64,000 nt of DNA, from assembly GCA_965370415.1 (NCBI GenBank), contig CBDUTJ010000012.1:17366-81365 (forward strand). The letters run 5' to 3'. The notes below the pieces were generated by a model. It made no database searches. It was given only the letters and a program-made list of their open reading frames with translations, and had not been told where the DNA came from. Made by a program: the position numbers and the translations under genes. The number at the start of each line of letters is the position of its first letter. The stretch's first letter is position 1. This DNA comes from JACNIV01 sp965370415 (GTDB lineage Bacteria > Cloacimonadota > Cloacimonadia > Cloacimonadales > TCS61). Below are positions 29,065-37,097 of this stretch, one piece after another.

Positions 29065-29592
29065 TTGCCGAATTATAAAAGAATGTATGCTCAAAATCAT
29101 CCTGTTTTTATAACAATTAATACTTACAAAAGAAGGTCAATTTTGATTAATAATTTTAAACTTCTTCAAGAAAGCTGGAAGATTGCAAAAGAGAAATTTA
29201 AATTTAATATATTTGCTTATTGTGTTTTACCAGATCATATACATCTGATTTTAGAAATGAATGATATTTATGAATATCCCAAGATTATTGGCTCAATGAA
29301 ATGGTATTTTTCTAAGAATATAAATACTAAATTTGTCGAAAGAAAGTCATTATCTATTAGCAAACAAAAGAAAAGAGAAAAAGGTATTTGGCAAAGAAGA
29401 TATTATGAACATACAATTAGAAATGATAAAGAATTAGCCATTTACACAGATTACATACATTACAATCCGGTAAAACACGGTTGGGTAAAGTCTGTACAAG
29501 ATTGGAAAAATTCTTCCTTCTATGACTTTGTAAAAGAAGATATTTATGATATTGAATGGGGGAGTGAGATAAAAATACCATACAAAGAGTAA
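29065..29592 (+). CDS. REP-associated tyrosine transposase (RAYT)
   Basis: A 175-residue Y1-type transposase of the RAYT group. It starts at TTG (29065), supported by GAGGT at 29056-29060, and overlaps no other start. The HUH motif is in LPDHIHLIL (near 58-66); the catalytic tyrosine lies in the YTDYIHYNPVKHGW motif (near 130), which is the RAYT hallmark. A WQRRYYEHTIRND motif precedes it. No clear palindrome array flanks it, apart from a small inverted repeat near 29608-29632 (GTGGGCAATTGCCCAC). Confidence 0.88.
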   Translation: MPNYKRMYAQNHPVFITINTYKRRSILINNFKLLQESWKIAKEKFKFNIFAYCVLPDHIHLILEMNDIYEYPKIIGSMKWYFSKNINTKFVERKSLSISKQKKREKGIWQRRYYEHTIRNDKELAIYTDYIHYNPVKHGWVKSVQDWKNSSFYDFVKEDIYDIEWGSEIKIPYKE

Positions 29593-29612
29593 AAGAAACT
29601 CAAATGGTACAA

Positions 29613-29632
29613 GCGGTGGGCAATTGCCCACC
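29613..29632. repeat. Perfect palindrome after the RAYT gene
   Basis: GTGGGCAATTGCCCAC is a 16-base perfect inverted repeat located about 25 bases after the transposase stop codon. It may be a REP-type target or a remnant of one; there is no T run to make it a terminator. Confidence 0.5.
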
Positions 29633-29705
29633 ATACATAAGAAATCGCTTGCAATAAAAAGTGATTTCCAGCTAAAGGTAATCTGAAATATTTCAGGAGG
29701 TTTAT

Positions 29706-29903
29706 ATGGTGCAAACATACGAATACATTAAATTAATCGGATTATTAGCTTTCCTGGGTGGTATATTAAAACTTATCCTCGGTTTTCTGGGATACTCTTT
29801 TGGTGCACATTATTTATCTTCATTCATAATCCTCGGAATTGGAATTGTGGTATATCTGCTCGGGTTTATCATTCAAAAACAAACAGAAGTAAAAGAGGAA
29901 TAA
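29706..29903 (+). CDS. Small two-helix membrane protein
   Basis: A 65-residue protein with a very strong CAGGAGG ribosome site 4 bases before its ATG. Two hydrophobic helices (about 9-28 and 37-57) are separated by a short loop, and the tail is charged (KQTEVKEE). Its stop codon abuts the ruvB start, so the two are translationally linked. The function is unknown. Confidence 0.75.
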   Translation: MVQTYEYIKLIGLLAFLGGILKLILGFLGYSFGAHYLSSFIILGIGIVVYLLGFIIQKQTEVKEE

Positions 29904-30935
29904 ATGTTAGAACGCTTAACCGACCCCGTCGAACAAATCGACGAAAAAGCATTTGATAGAAGTCTGCGTCCGAAAACCCTGAAAGAATTCGTAGGACAAT
30001 ATCAGATAAAAGAGATCCTGGATATTTCCATTCAGGCAGCCAAACTCCGCCATGAACCACTCGATCATGTTCTGCTTTACGGTCCTCCGGGACTGGGAAA
30101 AACCACTCTTGCATATATTATAGCGAACGAGATGGAAGTAGAAATTAAAGCAAGTTCGGGACCTGTTCTGGAAAAAGCTCCCGATCTGGCTGGAATCCTG
30201 ACCAATCTGCAGAGAAACGATGTGTTTTTCATCGATGAAGTACATCGTTTGAACCATGTGGTGGAAGAATATATTTATCCTGCTATCGAAGATTTTAGTA
30301 TGGAAATCATCATAGACAGCGGACCCAGCGCCCGTTCCCTTAAAATAGACATCGAACCATTTACACTCATTGGTGCTACCACTCGTGCCGGGTTACTTAC
30401 ATCTCCGCTTCGGTCACGGTTCGGCCTGGTTTTACGTCTCGATTATTACGATGTAAAGAGCATCGAGAGTATAATAGTACGCTCAGCCGGTCTCATGAAT
30501 ATTCCCATTAAACAGGATGGAACTAAAGAGATCGCCCGAAGAAGCAGGGGAACACCACGAGTGGCAAACCGCCTTTTACGCCGCGTGCGGGATTATGCCC
30601 AGATAAAAGGTGACGGCACTATCACAAAGGAAACAGCCATTAAAGCGCTGAAGATGCTGATGGTGGATAACGCCGGATTGGACGATATGGATAAACGCCT
30701 TCTACTAACCATTATGGAAAACTACGGCGGCGGACCGGTTGGTCTCAAAACGCTTGCAGTTGCCATAGGAGAAGATCCCGGCACTGTGGAAGAAATTTAT
30801 GAACCCTACCTCATTCAGCAGGGATTTTTAGATAGAACTCCGCAGGGCAGGAAAGCAACGATGAAAGCTTATAAACATTTTGATATTACTCCCGGTCAGG
30901 CACAGATGAATGTGTTTGAAGTAGTGGAAGAATAG
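29904..30935 (+). CDS. ruvB: Holliday junction branch migration ATPase RuvB
   Basis: A 343-residue AAA+ motor that drives branch migration with RuvA. Walker A is GPPGLGKTT (near 53-61), Walker B is FFIDEVHRL (near 101), the arginine-rich sensor region has GATTRAG, and the C-terminal winged helix has TPQGRKATMKAY. Translation starts directly after the small membrane protein gene. The last 29 codons exist twice in the window: the stretch from 30844 recurs at 34147 in a diverged form, so this gene's 3' end may have been replaced when the downstream island arrived. The protein is full length. Confidence 0.97.
   Translation: MLERLTDPVEQIDEKAFDRSLRPKTLKEFVGQYQIKEILDISIQAAKLRHEPLDHVLLYGPPGLGKTTLAYIIANEMEVEIKASSGPVLEKAPDLAGILTNLQRNDVFFIDEVHRLNHVVEEYIYPAIEDFSMEIIIDSGPSARSLKIDIEPFTLIGATTRAGLLTSPLRSRFGLVLRLDYYDVKSIESIIVRSAGLMNIPIKQDGTKEIARRSRGTPRVANRLLRRVRDYAQIKGDGTITKETAIKALKMLMVDNAGLDDMDKRLLLTIMENYGGGPVGLKTLAVAIGEDPGTVEEIYEPYLIQQGFLDRTPQGRKATMKAYKHFDITPGQAQMNVFEVVEE
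30844..30882 (+). repeat. 39-bp direct repeat, copy in ruvB
   Basis: Identical over 39 bases to 34147-34185. It lies in codons near the end of intact ruvB and marks the left edge of the duplicated segment, which brackets the restriction-modification island like an attachment or crossover site. Confidence 0.9.
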
Positions 30936-30951
30936 TGTCTAATTTCAAAAC

Positions 30952-31000
30952 AAGGATATTATACTGCGAGCTTTGCAGTTGATTGCGATGTTATGTGTAG
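30952..31000 (+). repeat. Hairpin boundary repeat, copy 1
   Basis: The pattern is AAGGATATTATA, an ACTGC...GCAGT hairpin (30963-30979), then TTGATTGCGATGTTATGTGTAG. Related copies are at 33061-33105 and 34109-34150. Each one sits at a gene-block boundary of the island. The ending is reminiscent of integron attC right ends (GTTRRRY), but the match is imperfect. Confidence 0.65.
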
Positions 31001-31034
31001 AATAAATAATTTCAAGGTATTGAGGAGAAAGTAA

Positions 31035-32171
31035 ATGACATATGAATCAATAGATAAATTACAAAACGCTCTTGGAGAGGAAGTGTTCCACTATACAAAA
31101 GATAAGAAAAAAGCAGCCGGTCGGGCACTTGGAACAATGATTGAGATTATTTCTTATTATCTTTTAAAGATTTGGGGATTTAATAACTCAATCTCTATAG
31201 AGAGAAGACTTATTGAATATGGAAACGATGAAATATCTCATAATGTTGAATACTCCTTGCATCCTATAATCAATGAATATGAAATTACGATCTCTAATGA
31301 CGGTAATTCAATAACGTCGACTAAAATATTAAAAACTATGGAACAAAAAGTTAATATTTCAAAGTTTGACAAAAAGAATAATAATCTTCTTGATAAATAT
31401 AATATTCTTCGAAACGCATGCGTAATTGGCGAAACAAATGACACCATTTTGTTGACTAGTTTTAAGTCTATCGAAAAAAAGCAATATGGATTATTTGTTT
31501 TTGAACAACTGAAAAAACCATATGCAATGTTTGAATGTAAGAGGGTTGGGATTGAGGAAGGAACTAAAAAAGGTCCTCAAACAATTGAGAAAGCAAAGCA
31601 AGGTGCATATGTTGCAAGGACTGCGTCATCATTACAAAAGATAAGAACAGACAAAGGCGACAAATATGGTGTAATTTACAGGTCAAACAATGAACCGTAT
31701 ATTAAACCCTATGTGGAACTAATGGATGAGATCATTTATTCGAAAGATACGGAGTTACTCCAGAAATTCATTCTAACAATTGGAATAGTTAGTAATCATG
31801 GTAATTGGTTTACAGCCGAAAACCACAATAAGGAATTAAAAGTTTTAGCAAATTCTTATGATTGGTTAATTTTTTTATCGGATAATGGGCTGGCTCAATT
31901 CATTGATGAGTTACTGCTTAATCCTACGCAGGAATATATCAAAGTACAAGAAGCCTTTAAAAGTAGCTATACAGCAGATAAAAAGCGAAACATATTTACA
32001 AAGGTTAAAATGGATTTTGAAGCTGATAAGGCTTTGCTTGAATATTTTTCTAACAAATTGGGTGAAATTGAAAACTGGTTCAATATCATTACACCAGTAG
32101 GAAAAACAATTACTGAACTAAAGAAAGAATTAGCAGAATTGCGTTCAAAAAAATGGAAAGAAATATTATGA
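31035..32171 (+). CDS. Putative type II restriction endonuclease
   Basis: A 378-residue protein without a recognised close family, read as the endonuclease of this system. The pair of charged residues in MFECKRVG (E167-C-K169), followed by EEG and a lysine-rich helix, is a plausible PD-(D/E)XK active centre. The C-terminus is helical and charged. The gene overlaps the next methyltransferase start by 4 bases (ATGA), and a second methyltransferase follows, which is strong context for restriction. It is AT-rich relative to ruvB. Recognition sequence unknown. Confidence 0.75.
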   Translation: MTYESIDKLQNALGEEVFHYTKDKKKAAGRALGTMIEIISYYLLKIWGFNNSISIERRLIEYGNDEISHNVEYSLHPIINEYEITISNDGNSITSTKILKTMEQKVNISKFDKKNNNLLDKYNILRNACVIGETNDTILLTSFKSIEKKQYGLFVFEQLKKPYAMFECKRVGIEEGTKKGPQTIEKAKQGAYVARTASSLQKIRTDKGDKYGVIYRSNNEPYIKPYVELMDEIIYSKDTELLQKFILTIGIVSNHGNWFTAENHNKELKVLANSYDWLIFLSDNGLAQFIDELLLNPTQEYIKVQEAFKSSYTADKKRNIFTKVKMDFEADKALLEYFSNKLGEIENWFNIITPVGKTITELKKELAELRSKKWKEIL

Positions 32172-32752
32172 GTGCAGGTAGAACAGTAAACTCACAAAGT
32201 CAAAGATGGGGTACACCTTTTAAATATGTTCAAGCCATTAAACGTTTTTTTGGTGGTTCAATTTCATTAGACCCTTGTTCTAATGAGTACTCAATTGTTG
32301 GAGCTGAAACTGAATTTATGCTTCCCAAAAATGATGGGCTTAAAGAAGAATGGAATTATCCTACAATTTACATGAACCCACCTTACGGGGCGGACAGGGA
32401 AACAGGTACAACAATAAAAAATTGGTTAGCCAAATGTACAACTACCCACAAGAAATATAGTACTGAAATATTGGCATTAGTTCCCGTAGCTACTAATACC
32501 GGACACTGGAAAAAATGCGTTTTTGGGGAAGCAAGAGCCATTTGTTTTCTCTACGATACAAGACTAAAATTTCTGGAAAATGGTCAAGATTTTGGCAAAG
32601 GAGCACCTATGGCATGTGCAATGATTTATTGGGGAAATGACTACGATAAATTTTACGACATTTTTATAGAATACGGTGCTGTTATTGATATTTCCAATCT
32701 TATAGGAAAAGAAATTGGGCCAACCCGAAAACAACTGAAATTGGAATTGTAA
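32168..32752 (+). CDS. Phage-type DNA N6-adenine methyltransferase
   Basis: A 194-residue methyltransferase of the phage Dam-like group. The start at 32168 is preferred because it makes a 4-base ATGA overlap with the endonuclease gene; an upstream ATG at 32153 is possible. The fold begins with QRWGTPFKYVQAI and SLDPCSNEYS; the catalytic motif is MNPPYG (near 69-74). It has no clear separate target recognition domain, which fits its small size. Adenine methylation of the host DNA is the likely role, together with the enzyme at 33162. Confidence 0.87.
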   Translation: MSAGRTVNSQSQRWGTPFKYVQAIKRFFGGSISLDPCSNEYSIVGAETEFMLPKNDGLKEEWNYPTIYMNPPYGADRETGTTIKNWLAKCTTTHKKYSTEILALVPVATNTGHWKKCVFGEARAICFLYDTRLKFLENGQDFGKGAPMACAMIYWGNDYDKFYDIFIEYGAVIDISNLIGKEIGPTRKQLKLEL

Positions 32753-32846
32753 TGACACATAATAAGGCACCGACCTCTATTCTATTTCGCATTTTTTAAA
32801 ATAACTAGCTGTAAGTTAAACCCAAACTACAAATCCTCTTATTAAT

Positions 32847-32930
32847 CCAAACCTTGACTAAAAATCCCGGCTAAAATCTTCGTTAGTTCAATTGTCCCGC
32901 TTAAACAGACATGAGTTCAGCAGAGCGAAG
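32847..32930 (+). repeat. CTTCG...CGAAG repeat, copy A
   Basis: About 84 bases with the core AAAATCCCGGCTAAAATCTTCGTT, then GTTCAATTGTCCCGC, and an end of GAGTTCAGCAGAGCGAAG. The outer CTTCG (32878-32882) pairs with CGAAG (32926-32930) and an inner GTC pairs with GAC. Near-copies are at 35511-35595 and 36991-37062. Confidence 0.75.
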
Positions 32931-33060
32931 TAACTATTCTTAATAGAACGCTGCGAAGATATTTTCTTTATTGACAAATAATTATCAATGATATTTAAGC
33001 AGTGGTGGTAAATTTCAAAAATAAGGATACTATAAGTGATATGTTATTAAGTGTAGATAT

Positions 33061-33105
33061 AAGGATATTATATTGCGAGCTTCGCAAGCTAATACATAGT
33101 TGGCT
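33061..33105 (+). repeat. Hairpin boundary repeat, copy 2
   Basis: AAGGATATTATA followed by a TTGCG-AGCTT-CGCAA hairpin (33073-33087), then AATACATAGTTGGC. It lies between the two methyltransferase genes and shares its first 12 bases with copy 1. Confidence 0.65.
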
Positions 33106-33161
33106 CTAGAGAAAATATGAACAAAAAGCGAGAAAATTCCTTTCTTTAATTCAGGAATAAA

Positions 33162-34094
33162 ATGGCAAGTAAACCCAATATACATTCAAAACGTAAGCAG
33201 GGTACAGAAACAAGTTCATTCGGGACACCCGGAAGAGTAAACCACGATTCCACTAAATTTTATAACAGTAGGCTTTATGAAGGATTGAACAACGGGAAAA
33301 AAGCAGAATATATCGAAACTGAAATTCCAAAAAAATATTTAAACAAAATCTTTTGTAAATCCAGTGAAAAAATGGATGAACTCCCAGATAATAGTGTTCA
33401 TCTAATGATAACTTCACCACCCTATAATGCTTCAAAAGAATATGATGATGATTTAAGTCTAACCGAATATTTGGATTTGCTCAATTCCGTTTGGAAAGAG
33501 ACATATCGAGTTTTGGTTCCCGGTGGTCGTGCTTGCATTAATGTTGCAAATCTTGGTCGTAAACCTTATATTCCATTACATAGTTATATTATTGAAGGAA
33601 TGCAAAAAACTGGTTTTTTGATGCGTGGTGAAATTCTATGGAATAAAGCATCCAGTGCCAGTCCATCCACAGCCTGGGGTAGTTGGCTTTCTGCGTCAAA
33701 TCCAGTATTACGAGATATTCATGAATATATTTTAGTTTTCTCAAAAGATTCTTTTTCTAGAAAAAAAGGAAAGAAAGAAAACACAATTAAAAAGAAAGAA
33801 TTCCTTGAATGGACAAAAAGTATTTGGACTTTTCCAGCAGTTTCAGCAAAAAAAATTGGCCATCCGGCACCTTTCCCGGAAGAATTGCCACATAGGTTAA
33901 TTCAACTATATTCATTCAAAGATGATGTGATTCTTGATCCATTTGTCGGTAGTGGTACTACTTGCTTATCTGCACTGAAGGACGGAAGAAATTATGTAGC
34001 TTATGATAATGACCCGGATTATGTCAAATTAGCAAAAAACAGAATTTCAGTGTATAGAAATCAATTAGATATTTTTGAATACATTGAGAAATGA
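33162..34094 (+). CDS. Site-specific DNA methyltransferase (TSPPY class)
   Basis: A 310-residue amino-methyltransferase of the beta-like order: catalytic TSPPYN (near 83-88) comes first and the SAM-binding DPFVGSGTT (near 263-271) last. TSPPY is usual for N4-cytosine and some N6-adenine enzymes. The HPAPFPEELPHRLI stretch before the SAM motif is typical of type II enzymes. A good AGGAAT ribosome site precedes the ATG. It is the second methyltransferase of this island; two methyltransferases with one endonuclease suggest either an asymmetric target or a helper enzyme. Confidence 0.9.
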   Translation: MASKPNIHSKRKQGTETSSFGTPGRVNHDSTKFYNSRLYEGLNNGKKAEYIETEIPKKYLNKIFCKSSEKMDELPDNSVHLMITSPPYNASKEYDDDLSLTEYLDLLNSVWKETYRVLVPGGRACINVANLGRKPYIPLHSYIIEGMQKTGFLMRGEILWNKASSASPSTAWGSWLSASNPVLRDIHEYILVFSKDSFSRKKGKKENTIKKKEFLEWTKSIWTFPAVSAKKIGHPAPFPEELPHRLIQLYSFKDDVILDPFVGSGTTCLSALKDGRNYVAYDNDPDYVKLAKNRISVYRNQLDIFEYIEK

Positions 34095-34108
34095 ACGCTA
34101 TACAAAAG

Positions 34109-34150
34109 AATATTAAACTGCAAGCCTCGCAGTTTATTGCGATGTTAGGG
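34109..34150 (+). repeat. Hairpin boundary repeat, copy 3
   Basis: AATATTA, then a perfect AAACTGC...GCAGTTT hairpin (34115-34121 with 34129-34135), then ATTGCGATGTTAGGGC. It runs directly into the displaced ruvB 3' end, so the junction of the island falls at or beside its GTT. Confidence 0.7.
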
Positions 34151-34235
34151 CAGGAAAGCAACGATGAAAGCTTATAAACATTTTGGAACTCCCAGCCAAG
34201 CGCAGATGAGCGTGTTTGAAATGGTAGAGGAATAA
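34147..34235 (+). pseudogene. Displaced ruvB 3'-end fragment
   Basis: The segment encodes, in frame, GRKATMKAYKHF then GTPSQAQMSVFEMVEE and a stop. This matches the last residues of RuvB (DITPGQAQMNVFEVVEE) with one codon fewer. The first 39 bases are identical to ruvB 30844-30882; the rest differs, with several silent changes (GCA/GCG, GAA/GAG). It has no start or body, so it is a remnant. The silent changes show that it evolved as a working ruvB end in this or a related lineage before the island separated it. Confidence 0.9.
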
Positions 34236-34375
34236 AATAGATATTTAATATCAAGGTTGAAGTTATATTAGATATAATATTTTTAAATTGACATATTTAA
34301 TACTTTTTTGTCATTAGTAAAATCGTTTTTAAGTACTCAAATTGTTATATATTTTAAGGATTTAGTGAGGTTAAA

Positions 34376-35071
34376 ATGCATCAATACAATGAATTAATCC
34401 AAGAAATTGACTCCCCAATATATCCCTCAGCTGAAGCTGGAAGATTAGTAAATCTGAGTACAACACGCGTTAGTCGCTGGTTGAAAGGTTATGATTACCA
34501 ATATGATTCTCAAGTTAGGCATCAGCAAGCAGTAATAAGACGACAAGGTACTGAAGGAACAAGTTATGCTTCTTTCTTAGATTTAGTGGATTTACTTTTT
34601 GTAAAACAATTTCTTGATTATGGTGTTAGCTTACAAAAAGTTAGAAAAGCGCTTAATGAAGCTGTTAAAATTCTTAATACACATCATTTTGCTCGACAGT
34701 GTTTTTTCACAGATGGTAATAATATTTTTGTAAAGATGAAAGAACAAGGAGATGCAATTCTTCAGTTATTATCTGGTGGTCAATGGGTGATTGCTTCAAT
34801 GATTCTAAAGCTTGCTAGCCAAATTGATTTTGATGCTACAACAGGTTTAGCTCAAAGATGGTTTCCAATGGGACATAAGGGATTGGTTGTACTTGATCCA
34901 ATGATCTCTTTTGGTCGTCCAAGTCTTATTAATAGCAGAATTACAACAGCTAATGTTTTTGATCTTTTTAATGCTGAGAAAAAAAAAATCAAAAGAGTTT
35001 GTAATTGGATGAATATACCACCTAAAGAGGTAGAAGCTGCAATTAGATTTGAAAAACAGTTAGTAGCATGA
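34376..35071 (+). CDS. DUF433-type antitoxin with helix-turn-helix
   Basis: A 231-residue protein whose N-terminus (PSAEAGRLVNLSTTRVSRWLKGYDY) is a DNA-binding helix-turn-helix and whose C-terminus has the DUF433-like segment (LDPMISFGRPSLINSRITTANVFDLF). Proteins of this build are antitoxins for PIN-like toxins. A GAGG ribosome site precedes it, and a TTGACA (34288-34293) lies about 80 bases upstream as a possible -35 element. Its stop overlaps the toxin start by 4 bases. It would neutralise the toxin and repress its own operon. Confidence 0.8.
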   Translation: MHQYNELIQEIDSPIYPSAEAGRLVNLSTTRVSRWLKGYDYQYDSQVRHQQAVIRRQGTEGTSYASFLDLVDLLFVKQFLDYGVSLQKVRKALNEAVKILNTHHFARQCFFTDGNNIFVKMKEQGDAILQLLSGGQWVIASMILKLASQIDFDATTGLAQRWFPMGHKGLVVLDPMISFGRPSLINSRITTANVFDLFNAEKKKIKRVCNWMNIPPKEVEAAIRFEKQLVA

Positions 35072-35451
35072 GATTTTTCATCGATACAAACTTAAGTGAG
35101 CACTTGGCAAATGGAATGAAAGCATTCGGTGAAGAAGTAATACATCTCAAAGAAATTTTTCCAGAGGATACTTCTGATTCGCAATGGTTACAATATATAG
35201 GGAAAAACCATTATTTTCTTATTACTCGAGACGAGCGTATTCGTAGAAATCCAATTGAGGTTTTCTCTATGAGAAAATATAATGTTGGAGCCTTTTTTCT
35301 TGGAGGAAAAAATAGAACTCGGTGTGAGTTAATTCAACAACTTGTTAGGAATTGGCCTCGAATAAAAGAATTATCAAGAAAAACAAGGCGACCATTTATT
35401 TTCAGAATACCTCCTAAAGGAACGAAATTTGTTCCAATTTCTATAAATTAA
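35068..35451 (+). CDS. PIN-like toxin (VapC45/DUF5615-like ribonuclease)
   Basis: A 127-residue PIN-fold-like nuclease. The opening RFFIDTNLSEHLANGM carries the first catalytic aspartate (D6), and FLITRDERIRRNP carries a second acidic group near 54; the LGGKNRTRCELIQQL helix is typical of the PIN_10 branch. It overlaps the DUF433-type antitoxin gene (ATGA), the usual arrangement. It probably cleaves RNA when freed. This toxin-antitoxin pair directly follows the ruvB-linked island. Confidence 0.82.
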   Translation: MRFFIDTNLSEHLANGMKAFGEEVIHLKEIFPEDTSDSQWLQYIGKNHYFLITRDERIRRNPIEVFSMRKYNVGAFFLGGKNRTRCELIQQLVRNWPRIKELSRKTRRPFIFRIPPKGTKFVPISIN

Positions 35452-35510
35452 ATTAATCAATTATTAATTAATTATTCAATTCTAAACAATTATATTTTAT
35501 TCTACTTATT

Positions 35511-35595
35511 TCAACCCTTTACGAAAAATCCCGACTAAAACCTTCGTTGGTTTAATCGTCTCGTTTGAGCAGACAGGAGTTCAGCAGAGCGAAGA
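35511..35595 (+). repeat. CTTCG...CGAAG repeat, copy B
   Basis: Closely similar to copy A: ACGAAAAATCCCGACTAAAA, CCTTCGTTGGTTTAATCGTC, and GAGTTCAGCAGAGCGAAG at the end. It lies between the PIN toxin and the PadR regulator. Confidence 0.75.
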
Positions 35596-35643
35596 GTCCA
35601 TTTTCCAGATCAGATTGTAAAAAAAAATATTTTTTTTGTTGAC

Positions 35644-35664
35644 ATACTGTGTGTCATACAGTAT
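35644..35664. promoter_or_regulatory. Palindromic operator for the PadR regulator
   Basis: ATACTGT and ACAGTAT form a perfect 7+7 inverted repeat with a 7-base centre, 35 bases before the padR-like start codon. PadR proteins bind palindromes at their own promoters, so autoregulation is likely. Confidence 0.65.
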
Positions 35665-35698
35665 TTGTGTATCAGATAGTAAGCAGGGAGATTAAAAG

Positions 35699-36037
35699 AT
35701 GTCAATTCAGGATAGCAAGATTGGAGTTGAGATGAACAGGGGGTTTTTACAGATTATGGCTTTATTAGCTTTGGAAACTCCCATGTATGGCTATATGATG
35801 CTCAGGTTTATTGAAGAGATCGGATATTCTGTTGAAGAAAATACTCTATACCCAATGTTAAGAAGGCTTGAGAAAAACGGATGGATAAGCAGCCGCTGGG
35901 ATGTGGAGCATGATAGACCTAAAAAGTATTATGAAATTACTAAGGAAGGAAAAATGATCAGAAATAAACTGCTAAGCATCTGGCAGATACAAAATGGAGT
36001 TATAACAAAGTTATTAAAGGAGGTAAAAAATGGATAA
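35699..36037 (+). CDS. PadR-family transcription regulator
   Basis: A 112-residue winged-helix regulator of the short PadR type: RGFLQIMALLALETPMYGYMML, then NTLYPMLRRLEKNGWISSRW and RPKKYYEITKEG, which form the recognition helix and wing. Short PadR proteins often control an adjacent membrane protein. Here the HAAS-domain membrane gene overlaps the stop by 8 bases. A perfect inverted repeat upstream is its likely operator. Confidence 0.92.
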   Translation: MSIQDSKIGVEMNRGFLQIMALLALETPMYGYMMLRFIEEIGYSVEENTLYPMLRRLEKNGWISSRWDVEHDRPKKYYEITKEGKMIRNKLLSIWQIQNGVITKLLKEVKNG

Positions 36038-36980
36038 AAACTTAAACATTTATTTGGAGGAAATAGATCATTATCTGATTTTGAAAGAAGGGAAAAAAGA
36101 AGTTCTGACAGAAATTGAGAGCCATATTCTTGAGAAAACTGAAAAAGACTTTGGGGAAATTTCAGAAGATAATATTCAAAAAACAATAAATATATTCGGA
36201 TCAGCAAAAGAAGTTGCAGAAAAGTATCTAGATGGCTTTCAGATAATCTCTCCCTCTTATAAAAATTATCTTTTCAGGTACACCTGGATTTTATTTGCAA
36301 TACATTATTCTTTAAAGATAATATCAGATGATTTTAATTTATCATTTAATTTTTTCCCTTTTGACTTTTCAATAAAGATAAATGGATTTATAAATAAATT
36401 TATGCAATTGCTGTCTGAAGCACCGATAACCTGGATATATGACTTCGGTATAGTGGCTTTGATCCTCTATTTGATTACTCAAAGTGAAAAAGAGATAAAC
36501 CTTATCTGGCCTCAATTTGTTGTAAGCAGATTCAAAATAAAAACATTACCTTTGAATGAACCAAACAGATTAAAGATTGGAATCATAACAGGTCTTCTGA
36601 TTATCTCGCTGATAATTTATTTCAAGTTCAATACCCTTTTCTTTATGACAGTTAATTTACATCAAACTCCTGAACCTCTTTTTGCAACTGTTTTTTCACA
36701 ATTTATGTCTTTATTGGTAATCAGCTTAATTTTCTTTGAGCTAATTTGCAGTATTTTACCCTACTTTTTTAAGACCTATTGGATTAATCTGATTAATAAT
36801 AGTGTTTATCTAATAATTGCTGTTTTTCTTTTAAACAATCCCTTTAAAGAGATATTCATTAACCCCTCCCTGAATATTTTAAAACCAATCGGCTCATTGA
36901 TTCTCATTGGAATTATAGTTATTGTTGTGTTTGACTTTTTTAAAGCTCTGATATCTATGATAAGAACAGAAAAGCAATAA
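36030..36980 (+). CDS. HAAS-domain membrane protein paired with PadR
   Basis: A 316-residue protein. Residues 1-70 form the HAAS signalling domain (YLEEIDHYL ... VLTEIESHILEK ... IQKTINIFGSAKEVAEKYLDG), followed by about six membrane segments. The gene overlaps padR by 8 bases. PadR-HAAS pairs are thought to sense envelope or drug signals, but this one is uncharacterised. Codon use is AT-rich. Confidence 0.82.
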   Translation: MDKNLNIYLEEIDHYLILKEGKKEVLTEIESHILEKTEKDFGEISEDNIQKTINIFGSAKEVAEKYLDGFQIISPSYKNYLFRYTWILFAIHYSLKIISDDFNLSFNFFPFDFSIKINGFINKFMQLLSEAPITWIYDFGIVALILYLITQSEKEINLIWPQFVVSRFKIKTLPLNEPNRLKIGIITGLLIISLIIYFKFNTLFFMTVNLHQTPEPLFATVFSQFMSLLVISLIFFELICSILPYFFKTYWINLINNSVYLIIAVFLLNNPFKEIFINPSLNILKPIGSLILIGIIVIVVFDFFKALISMIRTEKQ

Positions 36981-36990
36981 TAAGCATAAC

Positions 36991-37062
36991 ACGAAAAAGA
37001 GAGTAAAATCTTCGTTGGTTCAATCGTCCAGATTTAACGGGCAGAAATTCAGCAGAGCGAAG
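36991..37062 (+). repeat. CTTCG...CGAAG repeat, copy C
   Basis: A shorter copy: AAAATCTTCGTTGGTTCAATCGTC, then TTCAGCAGAGCGAAGCG. It lies just beyond the 3' end of tRNA-Val, closing the accessory region that begins at ruvB. Confidence 0.7.
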
Positions 37063-37097
37063 CGAAACCGAACTTCCGGCGAGATTGAATAAAAAGA

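Larger units (their letters stand above)
32753..33161. other. Gene-free stretch with two repeat types
   Basis: This 409-base gap contains copy A of the CTTCG...CGAAG repeat (32847-32930) and copy 2 of the boundary hairpin repeat (33061-33105), preceded by a partial echo of it (GTTATTAAGTGTAGATATAAGG near 33043). No coding frame with a ribosome site is seen until the methyltransferase start at 33162. Confidence 0.7.
30936..34146. mobile_element. Restriction-modification island inserted at the ruvB 3' end
   Basis: About 3.2 kb between the intact ruvB 3' end and a second, diverged ruvB 3' end holds only restriction-modification genes and hairpin repeats. The target-gene duplication is the classic mark of an element that integrated into a gene end while restoring it. 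No integrase is visible, so capture by homologous recombination or by a trans-acting recombinase is likely. Confidence 0.75.

Noticed and set aside
30952..34150. Calling the boundary repeats true attC sites
   Set aside because: Only the right-end words fit; the left ends do not match RYYYAAC well and no integron integrase is in the window. Kept as a hypothesis only.
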